A stretch of 64,000 bases of DNA from CAYMSO01 sp964393185 (lineage in GTDB: Bacteria; Patescibacteriota; Dojkabacteria; J137), in NCBI GenBank assembly GCA_964393185.1, contig CAYMSO010000003.1, positions 86,998-150,997 on the forward strand, read 5' to 3'. The position numbers were made by a program, and so were the translations under genes. Numbering within the stretch: position 1 is the stretch's first letter; the number at the start of each line of letters is the position of its first letter. Shown here piece after piece: positions 55,301 through 61,754 of the stretch. The notes under the pieces are model-generated. The model did not search any database, was not told the origin of the DNA, and saw nothing but the letters and a program-made list of their open reading frames with translations.

Positions 55301-55609
55301 GAAGATCAGAGAATAAATATCTTAAAGCAGCTTGAAGAATCTATAGAGCAAGGTGATTTTAAATTTGATGCTAAAATTCTTCATGTATTTGCGTTGGTTG
55401 ACACAGTATATTATCCACCTATTGTTAGTAACGATCTTTTTATTAAATTGTTAAACAAAATAGATCAAAATATAAATAAAGAAAATTATATATGGTTTGG
55501 CATAGGCCTATCATTCAATAGAAGATCTAACCCCGAATTGCAAAAATTGGTCAACACAATTAATCTAAAAATTAAAAATTTTCAGGAGGCTGCAAAAAAT
55601 AATAACTAG
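49388..55609 (+). CDS. Giant 2073-residue multidomain protein
   Basis: This protein is unrecognised as a whole. There is no signal peptide. Residues 1-260: acidic start, then a basic region (ESRGRIRNTARNIAKYFSGLET). About 265-400: several short hydrophobic segments (AYTLIAAGTALAGKMGI, AAVWSFIDSSVAATLGGIVGEV). About 500-960: beta-rich repeats with strands such as GDLLQIEYTGENSATLTITDI. About 995-1020: a membrane helix (VIVSSGLAILGANAYAMGKTSLAIL) followed by a basic coiled coil (RTIFRRRILRKAIEKQEKEQKEFLEKQEKFFE). About 1170-1480: Pro/Ser/Thr-rich linkers (TTPPPPSKPNNGQQQ). About 1480-1700: helical repeats. The C-terminal 270 residues are an alpha-solenoid-like domain. It looks like a membrane-bound scaffold or surface machine; this is inference. 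Confidence 0.75.
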   Translation: MAGADTIPLDASPAEATPEQEPSTETQADLPDQFKTRTYLDNAKTLFNDSKTKVIQLEDIDEETAKAIAQKGGYFVYKNEGSFLLTKEETNKLGDQKLTLISEGAKLESRGRIRNTARNIAKYFSGLETGEWIDKSGWRKMIYTVAGAEKKLLALPTYLPGINILRTLPQKYSQITKYGYYSGIVPSVANFVWQGETIVETTQSGIPIIKFNDLSDSALITSAGKIKNNNNELLDKRNDLMKQIGGVSTAFENLSWADRVNALYNGVRLGLSAYTLIAAGTALAGKMGISAAKLGTESLLHPKVIEAVKYIAPGITFAGNLTKIGYGLYNKTIDAKAAVWSFIDSSVAATLGGIVGEVTSENSPSAQNIVKGATSFGSILFLKFFRDFRARRLSDPKERADRELMNNQIFRESALLLSFMNFMYKGADSQLNIGGKSVEGIKYINKELPIFSQAAKAVSSVFDGAADWVKEVGQLYKERKAMQSIMNDTSEQSLPVASDTVGTDTLPEAPMPQPESLDLPANPLIVDTDTGQLLGYRINDHTIAEISLDNQELSFIVKNFRTGRIEVYSAYEFIDNYSTTHVEALRQAVESSQIHLPTVGLPSEEPVITDIVRSGVKTGDLLQIEYTGENSATLTITDISGAGTGTAQVIELNNLSPDVNQNIQIQGMRDGQPITETWSIFVRNNGTIDILDLDKESIISATSSNLEGYSSTLDNWVYTPFVENSQVNLDLTRTIPDSDLIPEHLRGKILQPIYPNGNTNQFTHIMLFDPENPSAPPVMHPIPEISSKENQIIEIADNIFITNFKGEPIVFVENDGNYELLWNNGPQSEQILETIPLPGEIPVNINGQEFRIWTQNGLAILSDGTNEYKGILGPDNTYIFGKANDLIVYDNNSKEAILIGVTPQVGEEEATAPSSSREQLLVDGQKGDGYPGGTLGGFIDQNVFETIKLAADIDSIEGSADAVAFSLVNLETDAEIVKGLSDNLAIILEEKTDIPPVVAPVIVSSGLAILGANAYAMGKTSLAILKFPPRMLYRTIFRRRILRKAIEKQEKEQKEFLEKQEKFFEDNWHRVIEPVLEDANKFMEEFKLETARFLAGNPSREEKIAFKKRIEAAQKHLSDKLAKLSNIKMDASKGVTLTLKDYIGIPRENLLSLALFQHEHVLNQYRDIIDREPTSQPAAPGGSSNPTTPPPPSKPNNGQQQNLDDARLKGRLRDLYDNGYLGEVHTQKRTNPSSTPVQGSSSPNTEEPYDANTTTQPLNLDGGEEMPGESPITGDEQNVPKMIVNAFQVGQIDMEEFATLWDMILKGKVEDKKVIAKFNEIKQGKTKPPSPSEGGTPKSSPVDASKPYNALKALTSNKGVIPTAQNVGEGVVEVTESVTPNEPTEEIPYIDFDKLAPTVKEMTAGVSPEGLLRVEENRKFENENELAQNKENAELFKTLIEDHYDYLEQNRINLDNLLALMAKNPVLAKNRLAALLAEAKEQAQRESALQVEPVEVRGEEEPVVEALEEFRQGVVEQINRYDQSGQPGRYRFPPKLILDQYIGEAASDPDKLLTIINEVENMKESDTKPLLLSELGGSFYKSINEILKSTENINPKFTVAMFDLISTNSPIVSRFDNDEKLSILEKLLDGLENNTAELTAEVFDNLLSSQVLKTRLVGNKNKKAIKGKIIAIRDKIEKQNRINAGQSEPMPKVKSAEVTEAEQPVRPATKGTIEWIKDKTGRFFKQTPPPRSKPSSLFAALTTPRTPVEHETRDLNPTSSGSSAGEVPDVLPQDESKPVNLMEEKPPVEASEGAQGTDSINQELSEPKKILLDPLFTNPVSEENLATLTKRLNNATHDDEKAVKSLLESDNQEDIIKFIKNIDRMYSSISKMEYVHPIIENILLEVLQYIANLETIPSQLHNLGSLFDLDLSLTISQNYHNPFYASKAFDEIIKIAIKTNKEEVITSMINNLDQYSWSGYRALLMNFNKLAEDQRINILKQLEESIEQGDFKFDAKILHVFALVDTVYYPPIVSNDLFIKLLNKIDQNINKENYIWFGIGLSFNRRSNPELQKLVNTINLKIKNFQEAAKNNN

Positions 55610-55610
55610 C

Positions 55611-57095
55611 TTACCCTAAAGCCGTTCTCATAGCTCCAGGAAACATTACCAATCTTTCTACATACTCCTCTTGAACTACTTTCATAACTTCCGCTATCTG
55701 TTCGGGTTTCATCCTGATAGGATAAGATCGGCTGCCTCTATTAATCTCGAAAATATAGTGGCAAACTTTGCTTGCCTCTTCAAATATTTCCGGGTCATTC
55801 ATGTAGCAAAAAGAGTAGGTAGGATTGCTGCTAGGCTTGATTTCGAAAAAACATCCCATTCTAAAAGTCGAGGCAATTGCTATTTTTTCTATCGCCATTC
55901 TTGCCATGCTTGGAAAATCTCCTTCTTCGACGTATGCATAAATCTCCTTAGCACTCCTGACAAATCTATAATAATTAATGAAAGTATTATGGTTTTTAGC
56001 ACCCATAGTCCAGGTAAGCAAAGAAGGAAAAAAACTGTTATGCATACCAATTCTATCAAGATATATATCGGTACGGTTTAAGTAATCAAAACGATAAGGT
56101 CCTCGGAAGAGCATTTGGGTTAATAAAAATGGCTTGTAAACAAATTGTGGAATTCTTTTGAAGTAATCAAATTTATCCGAAATATACTCGCAGGAATTAA
56201 GCATAAGTTCTGTTAGTCTAATTGTGTTGTGTAGATAAAAAATAATTTCGAAAAATCTATCGTTTATTGTTTGTCTTAACAAAAGTTTTTCGGCATCTTG
56301 TAAATTGGAAAGTTTAATTGTATTAATATCCATTTTAAATCTAGCCAGAGCCTTAACTATGTGCCAGATTTCCTCGTGATCAAAATTATTATCCAAAAGA
56401 AAGTCTATAGCCTGTCTCAAATCAATCCCATCACTTAGGTCTGGAAGATAATGCTGAATTGTAGAATTATGATGGTAAGGCATTTTACCAAATGCCTGAT
56501 AGGTAGCAACTTCAGTAGAACTTATAAATTCTTCTTGATCTAAATTAGGTTCAGAATTATATAGGGCTTTGATTAACGCAATGTTAGATTCTTTAAGATT
56601 CGGATAAATTAAGGTTAGAGTTCTATCCGAAAGGTTTAATTCTGATTGATTTTTGATTATAGTTGCAGCCATCGCCGAGGGCAAAATTTGTGGTAAAAGT
56701 TGACCATAAAAAATTGATTCCACTCTTTGTTGCATAGAATGACTTTCGGGCACTTTGCCATATAAATTATCCTTATTTACTTCTGGAAAATACACCTCTC
56801 GAAAAAATTTTTCTACAGATTGCGGATTTGATTCTCTAGCAATTTTCTTCGAGAAATTTCCAGGTTTATGAAGCTGAGCTAGTGCGTTTTTCTCGGGTAC
56901 TGCGCTATTGGAATATGAAGCAACAACTTTAGGCACGGTCAATGGAGGCTGTTCTGCATATCTTTGAGGTGTATGAGGATAGTAATTTGTAGTACTTATA
57001 CCTGTGGGATCGACAAGCGGAGTAATTGTTGCTCCAGAAGTGGAGCATCCTTCAAGTATAAACTGTGCGGGCTCCCAGCAAAAACCCTTATTCAT
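55611..57095 (-). CDS. Hypothetical 494-residue protein
   Basis: A soluble protein without a recognised domain. A disordered, Pro-rich N-terminus (residues 1-80) leads into a helical body with many aromatic and acidic residues (FDHEEIWHIVKALARFKMDINTIKLSNLQDAEKLLLRQTINDRFFEIIFYLHNTIRLTELML) and a C-terminal helix ending at GAMRTALG. It converges on the giant protein gene with 1 base between stops. A terminator hairpin lies directly in front of its ATG (57097-57123), which raises doubt over the start or suggests control; the next internal Met is far downstream. Confidence 0.55.
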   Translation of the reverse strand: MNKGFCWEPAQFILEGCSTSGATITPLVDPTGISTTNYYPHTPQRYAEQPPLTVPKVVASYSNSAVPEKNALAQLHKPGNFSKKIARESNPQSVEKFFREVYFPEVNKDNLYGKVPESHSMQQRVESIFYGQLLPQILPSAMAATIIKNQSELNLSDRTLTLIYPNLKESNIALIKALYNSEPNLDQEEFISSTEVATYQAFGKMPYHHNSTIQHYLPDLSDGIDLRQAIDFLLDNNFDHEEIWHIVKALARFKMDINTIKLSNLQDAEKLLLRQTINDRFFEIIFYLHNTIRLTELMLNSCEYISDKFDYFKRIPQFVYKPFLLTQMLFRGPYRFDYLNRTDIYLDRIGMHNSFFPSLLTWTMGAKNHNTFINYYRFVRSAKEIYAYVEEGDFPSMARMAIEKIAIASTFRMGCFFEIKPSSNPTYSFCYMNDPEIFEEASKVCHYIFEINRGSRSYPIRMKPEQIAEVMKVVQEEYVERLVMFPGAMRTALG

Positions 57096-57096
57096 A

Positions 57097-57123
57097 AAAA
57101 AAAGGGTGAACTATTGTTCACCC
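57097..57123 (-). terminator. Terminator hairpin directly before the start of the 494-residue gene
   Basis: On the minus strand GGGTGAAC (57123-57116) pairs with GTTCACCC (57111-57104), loop AATA, followed by TTTTTTTT running into ATG 57095. It is a textbook intrinsic terminator, but no minus-strand gene ends upstream of it. It may be an attenuator for the gene at 55611-57095 or end an unrecognised RNA from 57124-57400. Confidence 0.75.
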
Positions 57124-57158
57124 AGTATAAATTTATTGAATTATAGCGTTTAAAAAAA

Positions 57159-57248
57159 TGTCTCATCTCGAAAATTCACTAAGAAATAATTTACTTTTAA
57201 CCCAAATAGCAAGCAAGGATTTTATTGATAGACTATTTATCTCCTAAG
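57159..57248 (+). CDS. Possible 29-codon small ORF
   Basis: ATG 57159 opens a 29-residue frame (MSHLENSLRNNLLLTQIASK, then DFIDRLFIS) ending in TAA at 57248. A TTATAG stretch lies about 12 bases upstream. It fills part of the 315-base gap between the divergent genes at 57095 and 57411. Amphipathic composition is plausible, but the ORF could be chance; no relative is recognised. Confidence 0.2.
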
Positions 57249-57361
57249 AAAGTAGACTCGATTATATTAGTAATATAATGTTTTCACAACTTGATGTCGT
57301 TTCACAAAAGAATACTATTGAAAATTTTTTATGATTGGGTGTATTATGCCAGATACAATAT

Positions 57362-57382
57362 GTAGTAGTTGCTAACTACTGC
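57362..57382. promoter_or_regulatory. Inverted repeat upstream of 57411
   Basis: AGTAGTT (57364-57370) and AACTACT (57374-57380) flank GCT, with a copy of ACAATATGT on each side (57355-57363 and 57387-57395). The repeat sits 16 bases before the -10 TATTAT at 57399-57404. It could be an operator. The remainder of the 57124-57361 gap shows another TATAAT (57274-57279) and nothing else clear. Confidence 0.35.
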
Positions 57383-57410
57383 AAACACAATATGTTGTTA
57401 TTATTAGTAT

Positions 57411-57938
57411 ATGGCACTAACTAGATTTGGAGAAAAAGTTGGAGAAGAAACTTTTACGTTTAGCATAGGTGACGAAAGTGTATATCTTACAACTATAGAT
57501 AGTAGACCTGAGAGCTTAACAATACATGGCAAAGGTCACCAAGGATTTAAGAAGGTGCATGAAGGATGGTTAAATTTTATATCGAGTACTGAGTGTATTT
57601 TGGTTTCTGCTCGCGATGATGTCAGAGGTGATCCCGATTGGACTTTAGAATCTCTTCGAATGCTTCAAATACATTTTTCCACATTAAATGTGAGTGGAGG
57701 GCTGGTATTAGATTCTGAAAATAATCCTACTTGGTTCTTTCCTAATAGTTCCGAACCTATTCGGATCGTAGATGGTAGGTTTAGTTTTCAAAATTATCTA
57801 TTTGCAGTTCGTATCGAAGATTATATTTTAGAGATAGTTCATCAAGGAGAGGGTGTTCGTTCTAAGAGAAATCCTGATGTAGTTCAATTTACATTGCCTC
57901 AGGGCCTGAGATATAAGTTAACAAGTATAGAAGCTTGA
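57411..57938 (+). CDS. Hypothetical 175-residue beta-rich protein
   Basis: A soluble, unrecognised protein built mainly of beta strands (EETFTFSIGDESVYLTTIDSRPESLTIHG, VVQFTLPQGLRYKLTSI). It has one cysteine and no membrane segment. TATTAT (57399-57404), 6 bases, then ATG 57411 gives the leaderless geometry seen at several other genes here. Its function is unknown. Confidence 0.6.
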   Translation: MALTRFGEKVGEETFTFSIGDESVYLTTIDSRPESLTIHGKGHQGFKKVHEGWLNFISSTECILVSARDDVRGDPDWTLESLRMLQIHFSTLNVSGGLVLDSENNPTWFFPNSSEPIRIVDGRFSFQNYLFAVRIEDYILEIVHQGEGVRSKRNPDVVQFTLPQGLRYKLTSIEA

Positions 57939-57948
57939 TTTTATAGTA

Positions 57949-58170
57949 TTAAAACTCCCTGGTATGAAGTTGATAGACCTCCGTTACTTTTCCCTCCCCA
58001 TCTAATCTGTAGCCAAAAACTTTACTACCGCCTTCTAACTCAATAGTTATACCGTAAAGTTCTCCATCAGGCATTTCAATTGTAACATTAGAATTTATAT
58101 TGTTTGCTATAGCATCACGTACTAATTGAAAAGTTGGATCACTTTGATCAATTTGGATAGGCTCTTCCAT
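57949..58170 (-). CDS. Hypothetical 73-residue protein
   Basis: A small acidic protein, unrecognised, with a predicted strand-rich half (NVTIEMPDGELYGITIELEGGSKVFGYRLDGEGKVTEVYQL). It begins 9 bases after the stop of the kinase gene and is therefore probably co-transcribed with it; it may be a substrate or partner. Confidence 0.55.
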   Translation of the reverse strand: MEEPIQIDQSDPTFQLVRDAIANNINSNVTIEMPDGELYGITIELEGGSKVFGYRLDGEGKVTEVYQLHTREF

Positions 58171-58179
58171 AATATACTA

Positions 58180-59505
58180 CTAATTTATTAAATTATTATG
58201 TGTGGTTAGATCTCCCAGCACATTTATTGTTGTTAGATCTGAGTTCTGAATCTCTTTATACGGTTGAAATTCAATTTCTTCAATATTACTTGCTTCAAAT
58301 ATTGCTAAGAGATCTTCTACTATATTCTCTGGATTATACTCGATTGAAAAATTATTGAAAACTAATTGATTTGAACTCCAGTCTGTCTTGGTTGATTCGT
58401 GATCATCAACCTTACCCACTTTCTTGACTATCAATTTAGGTGCTACTGGCTCAAGTTTCATATATCTACAAATCCAACTGGCAAGATCTCTTCTAAATTT
58501 TTGATTATCTTGTAACTTTGGTGGCAAAGCTTCCGAAAGAAGAGTGTCTAAATCTCTTTCACTACTAATTTTTTCTCCCGACTTATCAAAATAATAATAT
58601 GGTTTATTATTTAAAATAGGCAGTAATAAAGTACTACAAAAGCTTATCCTGTCGTAAAGTCTTAGTCTTTGTGCCCTTAAATCTGCCTGACTTTCGAATG
58701 CAATTTGGGGTAAATACCCTCTAGTTAGACCAGTTTTTGGTAAGGTTATATTTTTTTCAAGATCCTCTTCTGATAATATATAAGCAGAACCAAAGTCTAC
58801 TCCTAAAGTTAAATTTTCTTTATTTGTTATCAAAAAGTTTCTACCATTATTATCTGACCGATGGATACCTTGCTCCAACAGTTTTGCTTTATGTACTGCT
58901 AATTTTTTATAAATCTTTCCTAGTTCCAAAACTGAAAAGTGCCCTTTGTGTTTAACAGTTTCTGTAACATAACTACCAAAAGATTGACCATCAACTAATT
59001 CCAGACATAAGAACGAAATCTTTCTTCCTTCAGAAATTTTTATTTCCTTATGACTTATAAAACCTGGAGTACCTTTATCTTTACTATCTTTAAATATATT
59101 ATACACCCCAACTTCACGAAGCAATTCTTTATATCGGTTGCTTTGCTGTAGCGAAGCAAAAGAATTTTCACCTATTGGCATAGCAGATTCATCCCAATCA
59201 TCAGACACTATCAGACCCTTTACAAATACAAATTTTTGGCCTGATTGTAAAATAGAAATACTAGCATTTGCACCTGTTGGGAATTCAGGCAATATAAATC
59301 TAACCTCCTGATATTGTTCTCCAAAAATTTCTTTGATCAACTGTGGAGAACTTTTAAACAAATCGAATAACTCCTGGTCAAAAGGATCAGTCATATCATC
59401 CCTTGGAAGTTCTTTTATATTTGAAATAATGCTGCCGTTGATTTCAACACTAGCATTATTTGATACACTTCCTGGTTTAATTTCTACTATGTCGGATTGG
59501 GACAT
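58180..59505 (-). CDS. Protein-kinase-like protein
   Basis: A 441-residue protein. The catalytic loop is HRSDNNGRNFLI (His215, Asp218, Asn223) and the metal-binding motif is VDFGSA (Asp237-Phe238-Gly239), followed by TRGYLPQIAFES in the activation-segment position. An extra Ser is inserted between Arg and Asp relative to HRD. The N-lobe (residues about 60-170: VRFILPEFPTGANASISILQSGQKFVFVKGLI, with a Lys in KFVFVKG and ISFLCLELVDGQSF as hinge) lacks a clear GxGxxG loop. The C-terminal 80 residues are a separate domain. It could be active or a pseudokinase. Confidence 0.7.
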   Translation of the reverse strand: MSQSDIVEIKPGSVSNNASVEINGSIISNIKELPRDDMTDPFDQELFDLFKSSPQLIKEIFGEQYQEVRFILPEFPTGANASISILQSGQKFVFVKGLIVSDDWDESAMPIGENSFASLQQSNRYKELLREVGVYNIFKDSKDKGTPGFISHKEIKISEGRKISFLCLELVDGQSFGSYVTETVKHKGHFSVLELGKIYKKLAVHKAKLLEQGIHRSDNNGRNFLITNKENLTLGVDFGSAYILSEEDLEKNITLPKTGLTRGYLPQIAFESQADLRAQRLRLYDRISFCSTLLLPILNNKPYYYFDKSGEKISSERDLDTLLSEALPPKLQDNQKFRRDLASWICRYMKLEPVAPKLIVKKVGKVDDHESTKTDWSSNQLVFNNFSIEYNPENIVEDLLAIFEASNIEEIEFQPYKEIQNSDLTTINVLGDLTTHNNLIN

Positions 59506-59538
59506 TTCAGTTTAATCTACTAAAGCTATACAATAAAT

Positions 59539-61398
59539 TTACTTAAAACTCGGCCTAAAATCCAGAAGTTCAAATTTATCTACGTACATTCTCATCCACA
59601 TTTCTACCGAGAATAGTCTCCAAAAGTACAAAATATCGCCTTTCTTCTTTCCATTGATTGTAAGATTGAACTCCTCTAAAACTTTATCTGCACTCCAGAA
59701 TTCTCTAGACCTGAAGCTCTCTGAACTAAAAATCTCCTTAAATTTGCCTGCTTTCCTTTCAATCCACTCCCATTCAGGATTAGTAAATCCAACTTTAGAC
59801 CTTCGTGTTCTATTTTTTTCTGGCATTAATCCTTTCATGGCCTCTCTGTAAATGTACCTATTCCAGCCATTTTTAATTTTTTGATCAATTGGCAGATTAA
59901 AAATGTATTCCACAACAACATGATCAAAGAAAGGCACTCTTGATTCAAGTGAATGAGCCATAGAGTTTTTGTCCTCGTATCTGAGCAAGCAAGGGGTAGT
60001 TGTAGAAGTTACATCTTCGAATAATCTTTGGTTCAGATTTCTACTTGGTACAAATTGCTTAGGCATAAAGCTTCTGGCTTCCTTGTTCAATGTGTCGTAT
60101 GGGTTGATCGGTAAATTGCTGTCTAATTTTTGTTTTAATTTCTGTAAAAAGAATTTTAAGTACAGGTCACTACCTTTAAAGGTTTCTCTTAGTGCCGACC
60201 AATATTGCTTTTGATCAACTGCAGTATCAAGATAGCTTTTAAAATAAGGCACATAACCTGCAAGCAGCTCGTCGCCTCCTTGACCACTCAAAAACACAGT
60301 CACATATTTTCTAGCTTCACGCATAACAGAATAGTATGCATAAGGAGCACCGCTAATCACAGGTTCTTCCTGAAAGTATGTCCATTCTTCTAGATCATCC
60401 CAAAATTGATCAACAGTCGGTTTTATTTTTACAGATTTTATTCTAGTGTAATCAATCACATTGTCGATCCATTTTGATTCATCATTAGTTTCGCCTGGAT
60501 AAACTGCAGAAAATGCGATCAATTCTTTTTTTTGCTCTGTCTCGTCTAAGGTGAGTGCCTCATTAAAATTCTTTGCAGCAAGACTTGCTATCCCGCTAGA
60601 ATCCAATCCTCCCGAAAGTGTGATTCCTACTTGAACATCAGAAATTAAATGCAGTCTGACTGCTTCTGTAAAAATTTCTTGGAATTCTTGTGCATATTCT
60701 TTGTCTGATTTTCTTGATTTAAATTCAGAATTAAATTTAGGATTCCAATACTTTTTTATACTTATTTCTGATTTTCGATCAATTATCATCAAGTGACCAG
60801 GCAATAATCGTTTAATATTCTTAAAAAAAGTATTTTCGTCTATATCGTGAATTCGAGAAGCCAAAAACCTGTAAACACTTTTATGATCGGCTGACCTGTC
60901 TATATCAAATCCAGCTAAAATTGATTTTATTTCCGAACTGAATATGACTCTGCCAGCATGTTGTGCATAATACAAAGGCTTGATGCCAAGTCTATCTCTT
61001 GCGATGAATAATTCGCTTTTTTCTTTATCGTATAGAACAAATACAAACATGCCTCTCAGTTTATTTACAACATCGTAGCCCCATTGTTCATACCCGTGGA
61101 CAATTGTTTCTGAGTCGGAATGAGTTTTGAATTCGTGCCCCAGAGCTTCTAATTCTCTTCTAAGAGTTTGGTAGTTATAGATTTCTCCATTCAATACTAA
61201 TTCAATCGTTTCTGTTTCATTGTGGATTGGATAAATATTCTCGCTTAAATCGATAATTGCCAGCCTTCTGTAACCAACAGAAAAGTAAGAATTTACGATA
61301 TAGGCAGTATCGTCTGGACCTCGATGTTTAATTGCACCTGTCATTTTTTCTAAAATTTCGGAATTTGGTTTTCCTGAAAATCCTGTTAATCCACACAT
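59539..61398 (-). CDS. asnB: Asparagine synthetase B (glutamine-hydrolysing)
   Basis: A 619-residue two-domain enzyme making asparagine from aspartate, glutamine and ATP. The N-terminal glutaminase domain has the nucleophile Cys2 (MCGLTGFSG), plus GEIYNYQTLRRELEALGHEF and DSETIVHGYEQWG. The synthetase domain has the pyrophosphate loop SGGLDSSGIASLA, then FLSGQGGDELLAGY and the C-terminal RVPFFDHVVVEYIFNLP and GFTNPEWEWI. The length fits the AsnB family. It is divergent from the thrS region; a -10-like sequence lies upstream of its start. Confidence 0.96.
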   Translation of the reverse strand: MCGLTGFSGKPNSEILEKMTGAIKHRGPDDTAYIVNSYFSVGYRRLAIIDLSENIYPIHNETETIELVLNGEIYNYQTLRRELEALGHEFKTHSDSETIVHGYEQWGYDVVNKLRGMFVFVLYDKEKSELFIARDRLGIKPLYYAQHAGRVIFSSEIKSILAGFDIDRSADHKSVYRFLASRIHDIDENTFFKNIKRLLPGHLMIIDRKSEISIKKYWNPKFNSEFKSRKSDKEYAQEFQEIFTEAVRLHLISDVQVGITLSGGLDSSGIASLAAKNFNEALTLDETEQKKELIAFSAVYPGETNDESKWIDNVIDYTRIKSVKIKPTVDQFWDDLEEWTYFQEEPVISGAPYAYYSVMREARKYVTVFLSGQGGDELLAGYVPYFKSYLDTAVDQKQYWSALRETFKGSDLYLKFFLQKLKQKLDSNLPINPYDTLNKEARSFMPKQFVPSRNLNQRLFEDVTSTTTPCLLRYEDKNSMAHSLESRVPFFDHVVVEYIFNLPIDQKIKNGWNRYIYREAMKGLMPEKNRTRRSKVGFTNPEWEWIERKAGKFKEIFSSESFRSREFWSADKVLEEFNLTINGKKKGDILYFWRLFSVEMWMRMYVDKFELLDFRPSFK

Positions 61399-61457
61399 AG
61401 TTTAATTGCATAAAATCACAAAATATTAAACTCTAGATCCAATCTCAATATTGTAAA

Positions 61458-61501
61458 CTAATCTTAAAACCATTGGCTTTAGCCAATGGATGGAGATTAG
61501 T
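61458..61501. other. Nested inverted repeat upstream of thrS
   Basis: Outer arms ACTAATCT (61458-61465) and AGATTAGT (61494-61501) enclose a 9-bp inner stem CCATTGGCT (61470-61478) / AGCCAATGG (61481-61489) with a TT loop. It could form on either strand: in a candidate RNA on the plus strand, or upstream of asnB on the minus strand. Confidence 0.6.
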
Positions 61502-61510
61502 CTTTTAATT

Positions 61511-61563
61511 AAGCTTCTTCATTAACAACATAAAACTATGAACTTCAGTTCGTAGTTTTTTAT
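61511..61563 (+). repeat. Repeated terminator module, copy 1 (upstream of thrS)
   Basis: About 53 bases: AAGCTTCTTCATTAACAACA, then the hairpin AAAACTATGAAC-TTCA-GTTCGTAGTTTT with a T-run. The same element, in the same direction, occurs at 63688-63740 after thrS with only a few changes (AAGTTTCTTCATTAACAACA and a hairpin with C for T). The hairpin keeps pairing through a T-to-C change opposite G, a sign that the structure matters. Confidence 0.75.
61532..61561 (+). terminator. Intrinsic terminator upstream of the thrS leader
   Basis: The 12-base arms 61532-61543 and 61548-61559 pair (one G-U) around TTCA, and the right arm runs into a TTTTTT stretch. It would stop plus-strand transcription about 50 bases before the leader ORF of thrS. 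Confidence 0.75.
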
Positions 61564-61595
61564 TTTATCATAGACTTCTCACAAAAAAACAAAAG

Positions 61596-61604
61596 TGATA
61601 AAAT
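61596..61604 (+). promoter_or_regulatory. Extended -10 TGATAAAAT before the Thr leader ORF
   Basis: TG plus TAAAAT (61599-61604), then CCTATT, then ATG 61611: transcription is predicted to begin at the A of the start codon. The stretch AGTGATAAAATCC is nearly the same as AGTGATATAATCC before the small ORF upstream of leuS. The -35 region is poor. Confidence 0.5.
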
Positions 61605-61610
61605 CCTATT

Positions 61611-61670
61611 ATGTCAAAGAGATTACTACGTACTACAATTTTCGCAACCACTACAACCCTTCGGGGTTAA
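61611..61670 (+). CDS. Threonine-rich 19-codon leader peptide of thrS
   Basis: ATG 61611 to TAA 61668-61670 encodes MSKRLLRTTIFATTTTLRG. Six of 19 residues are Thr, including four in a row (ACC ACT ACA ACC). It lies 84 bases before thrS and starts 6 bases after an extended -10 box, with a UUCG-loop hairpin covering its last codons. Known precedent: amino-acid biosynthesis and synthetase leaders (for example the enterobacterial thr leader peptide) use runs of the regulating amino acid's codons to sense charged tRNA. I infer that this ORF senses tRNA-Thr charging and adjusts thrS. The downstream structure needed for classic transcription attenuation (a U-tract terminator) is not clear, so the mode may be translational. 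Confidence 0.6.
   Translation: MSKRLLRTTIFATTTTLRG
61655..61668 (+). other. UUCG-tetraloop hairpin over the leader ORF stop
   Basis: AACCC, then TTCG, then GGGTT: a 5-bp stem closed by the very stable C(UUCG)G loop. It overlaps the last Thr codon through the stop of the leader ORF, so a ribosome stalled on the Thr run would interfere with it. No U-tract follows. Confidence 0.6.
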
Positions 61671-61754
61671 AAATTATGCTTCAAAAATCACAATCTAAAT
61701 TCCTATATTTTTCATCATTTTAAGTTAAAATCTATTGATAATAATTATACTTCT

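Larger units (their letters stand above)
61411..61563 (+). ncRNA. Candidate small RNA in the asnB-thrS gap
   Basis: An extended -10 (TGCATAAAAT, TAAAAT at 61411-61416) would start transcription at about 61423. It is followed by a long hairpin (61458-61501) and then an intrinsic terminator with a U-run (61532-61563). No plus-strand gene lies between this promoter and terminator, so the terminator otherwise ends nothing. The result would be a structured RNA of about 140 nt. There is no known RNA family match that I can recognise. Confidence 0.3.

Noticed and set aside
57278..57334. An 18-codon ORF starting within TATAAT in the 57.1-57.4 kb gap
   Set aside because: Its ATG overlaps a likely -10 box and no leader role is apparent.
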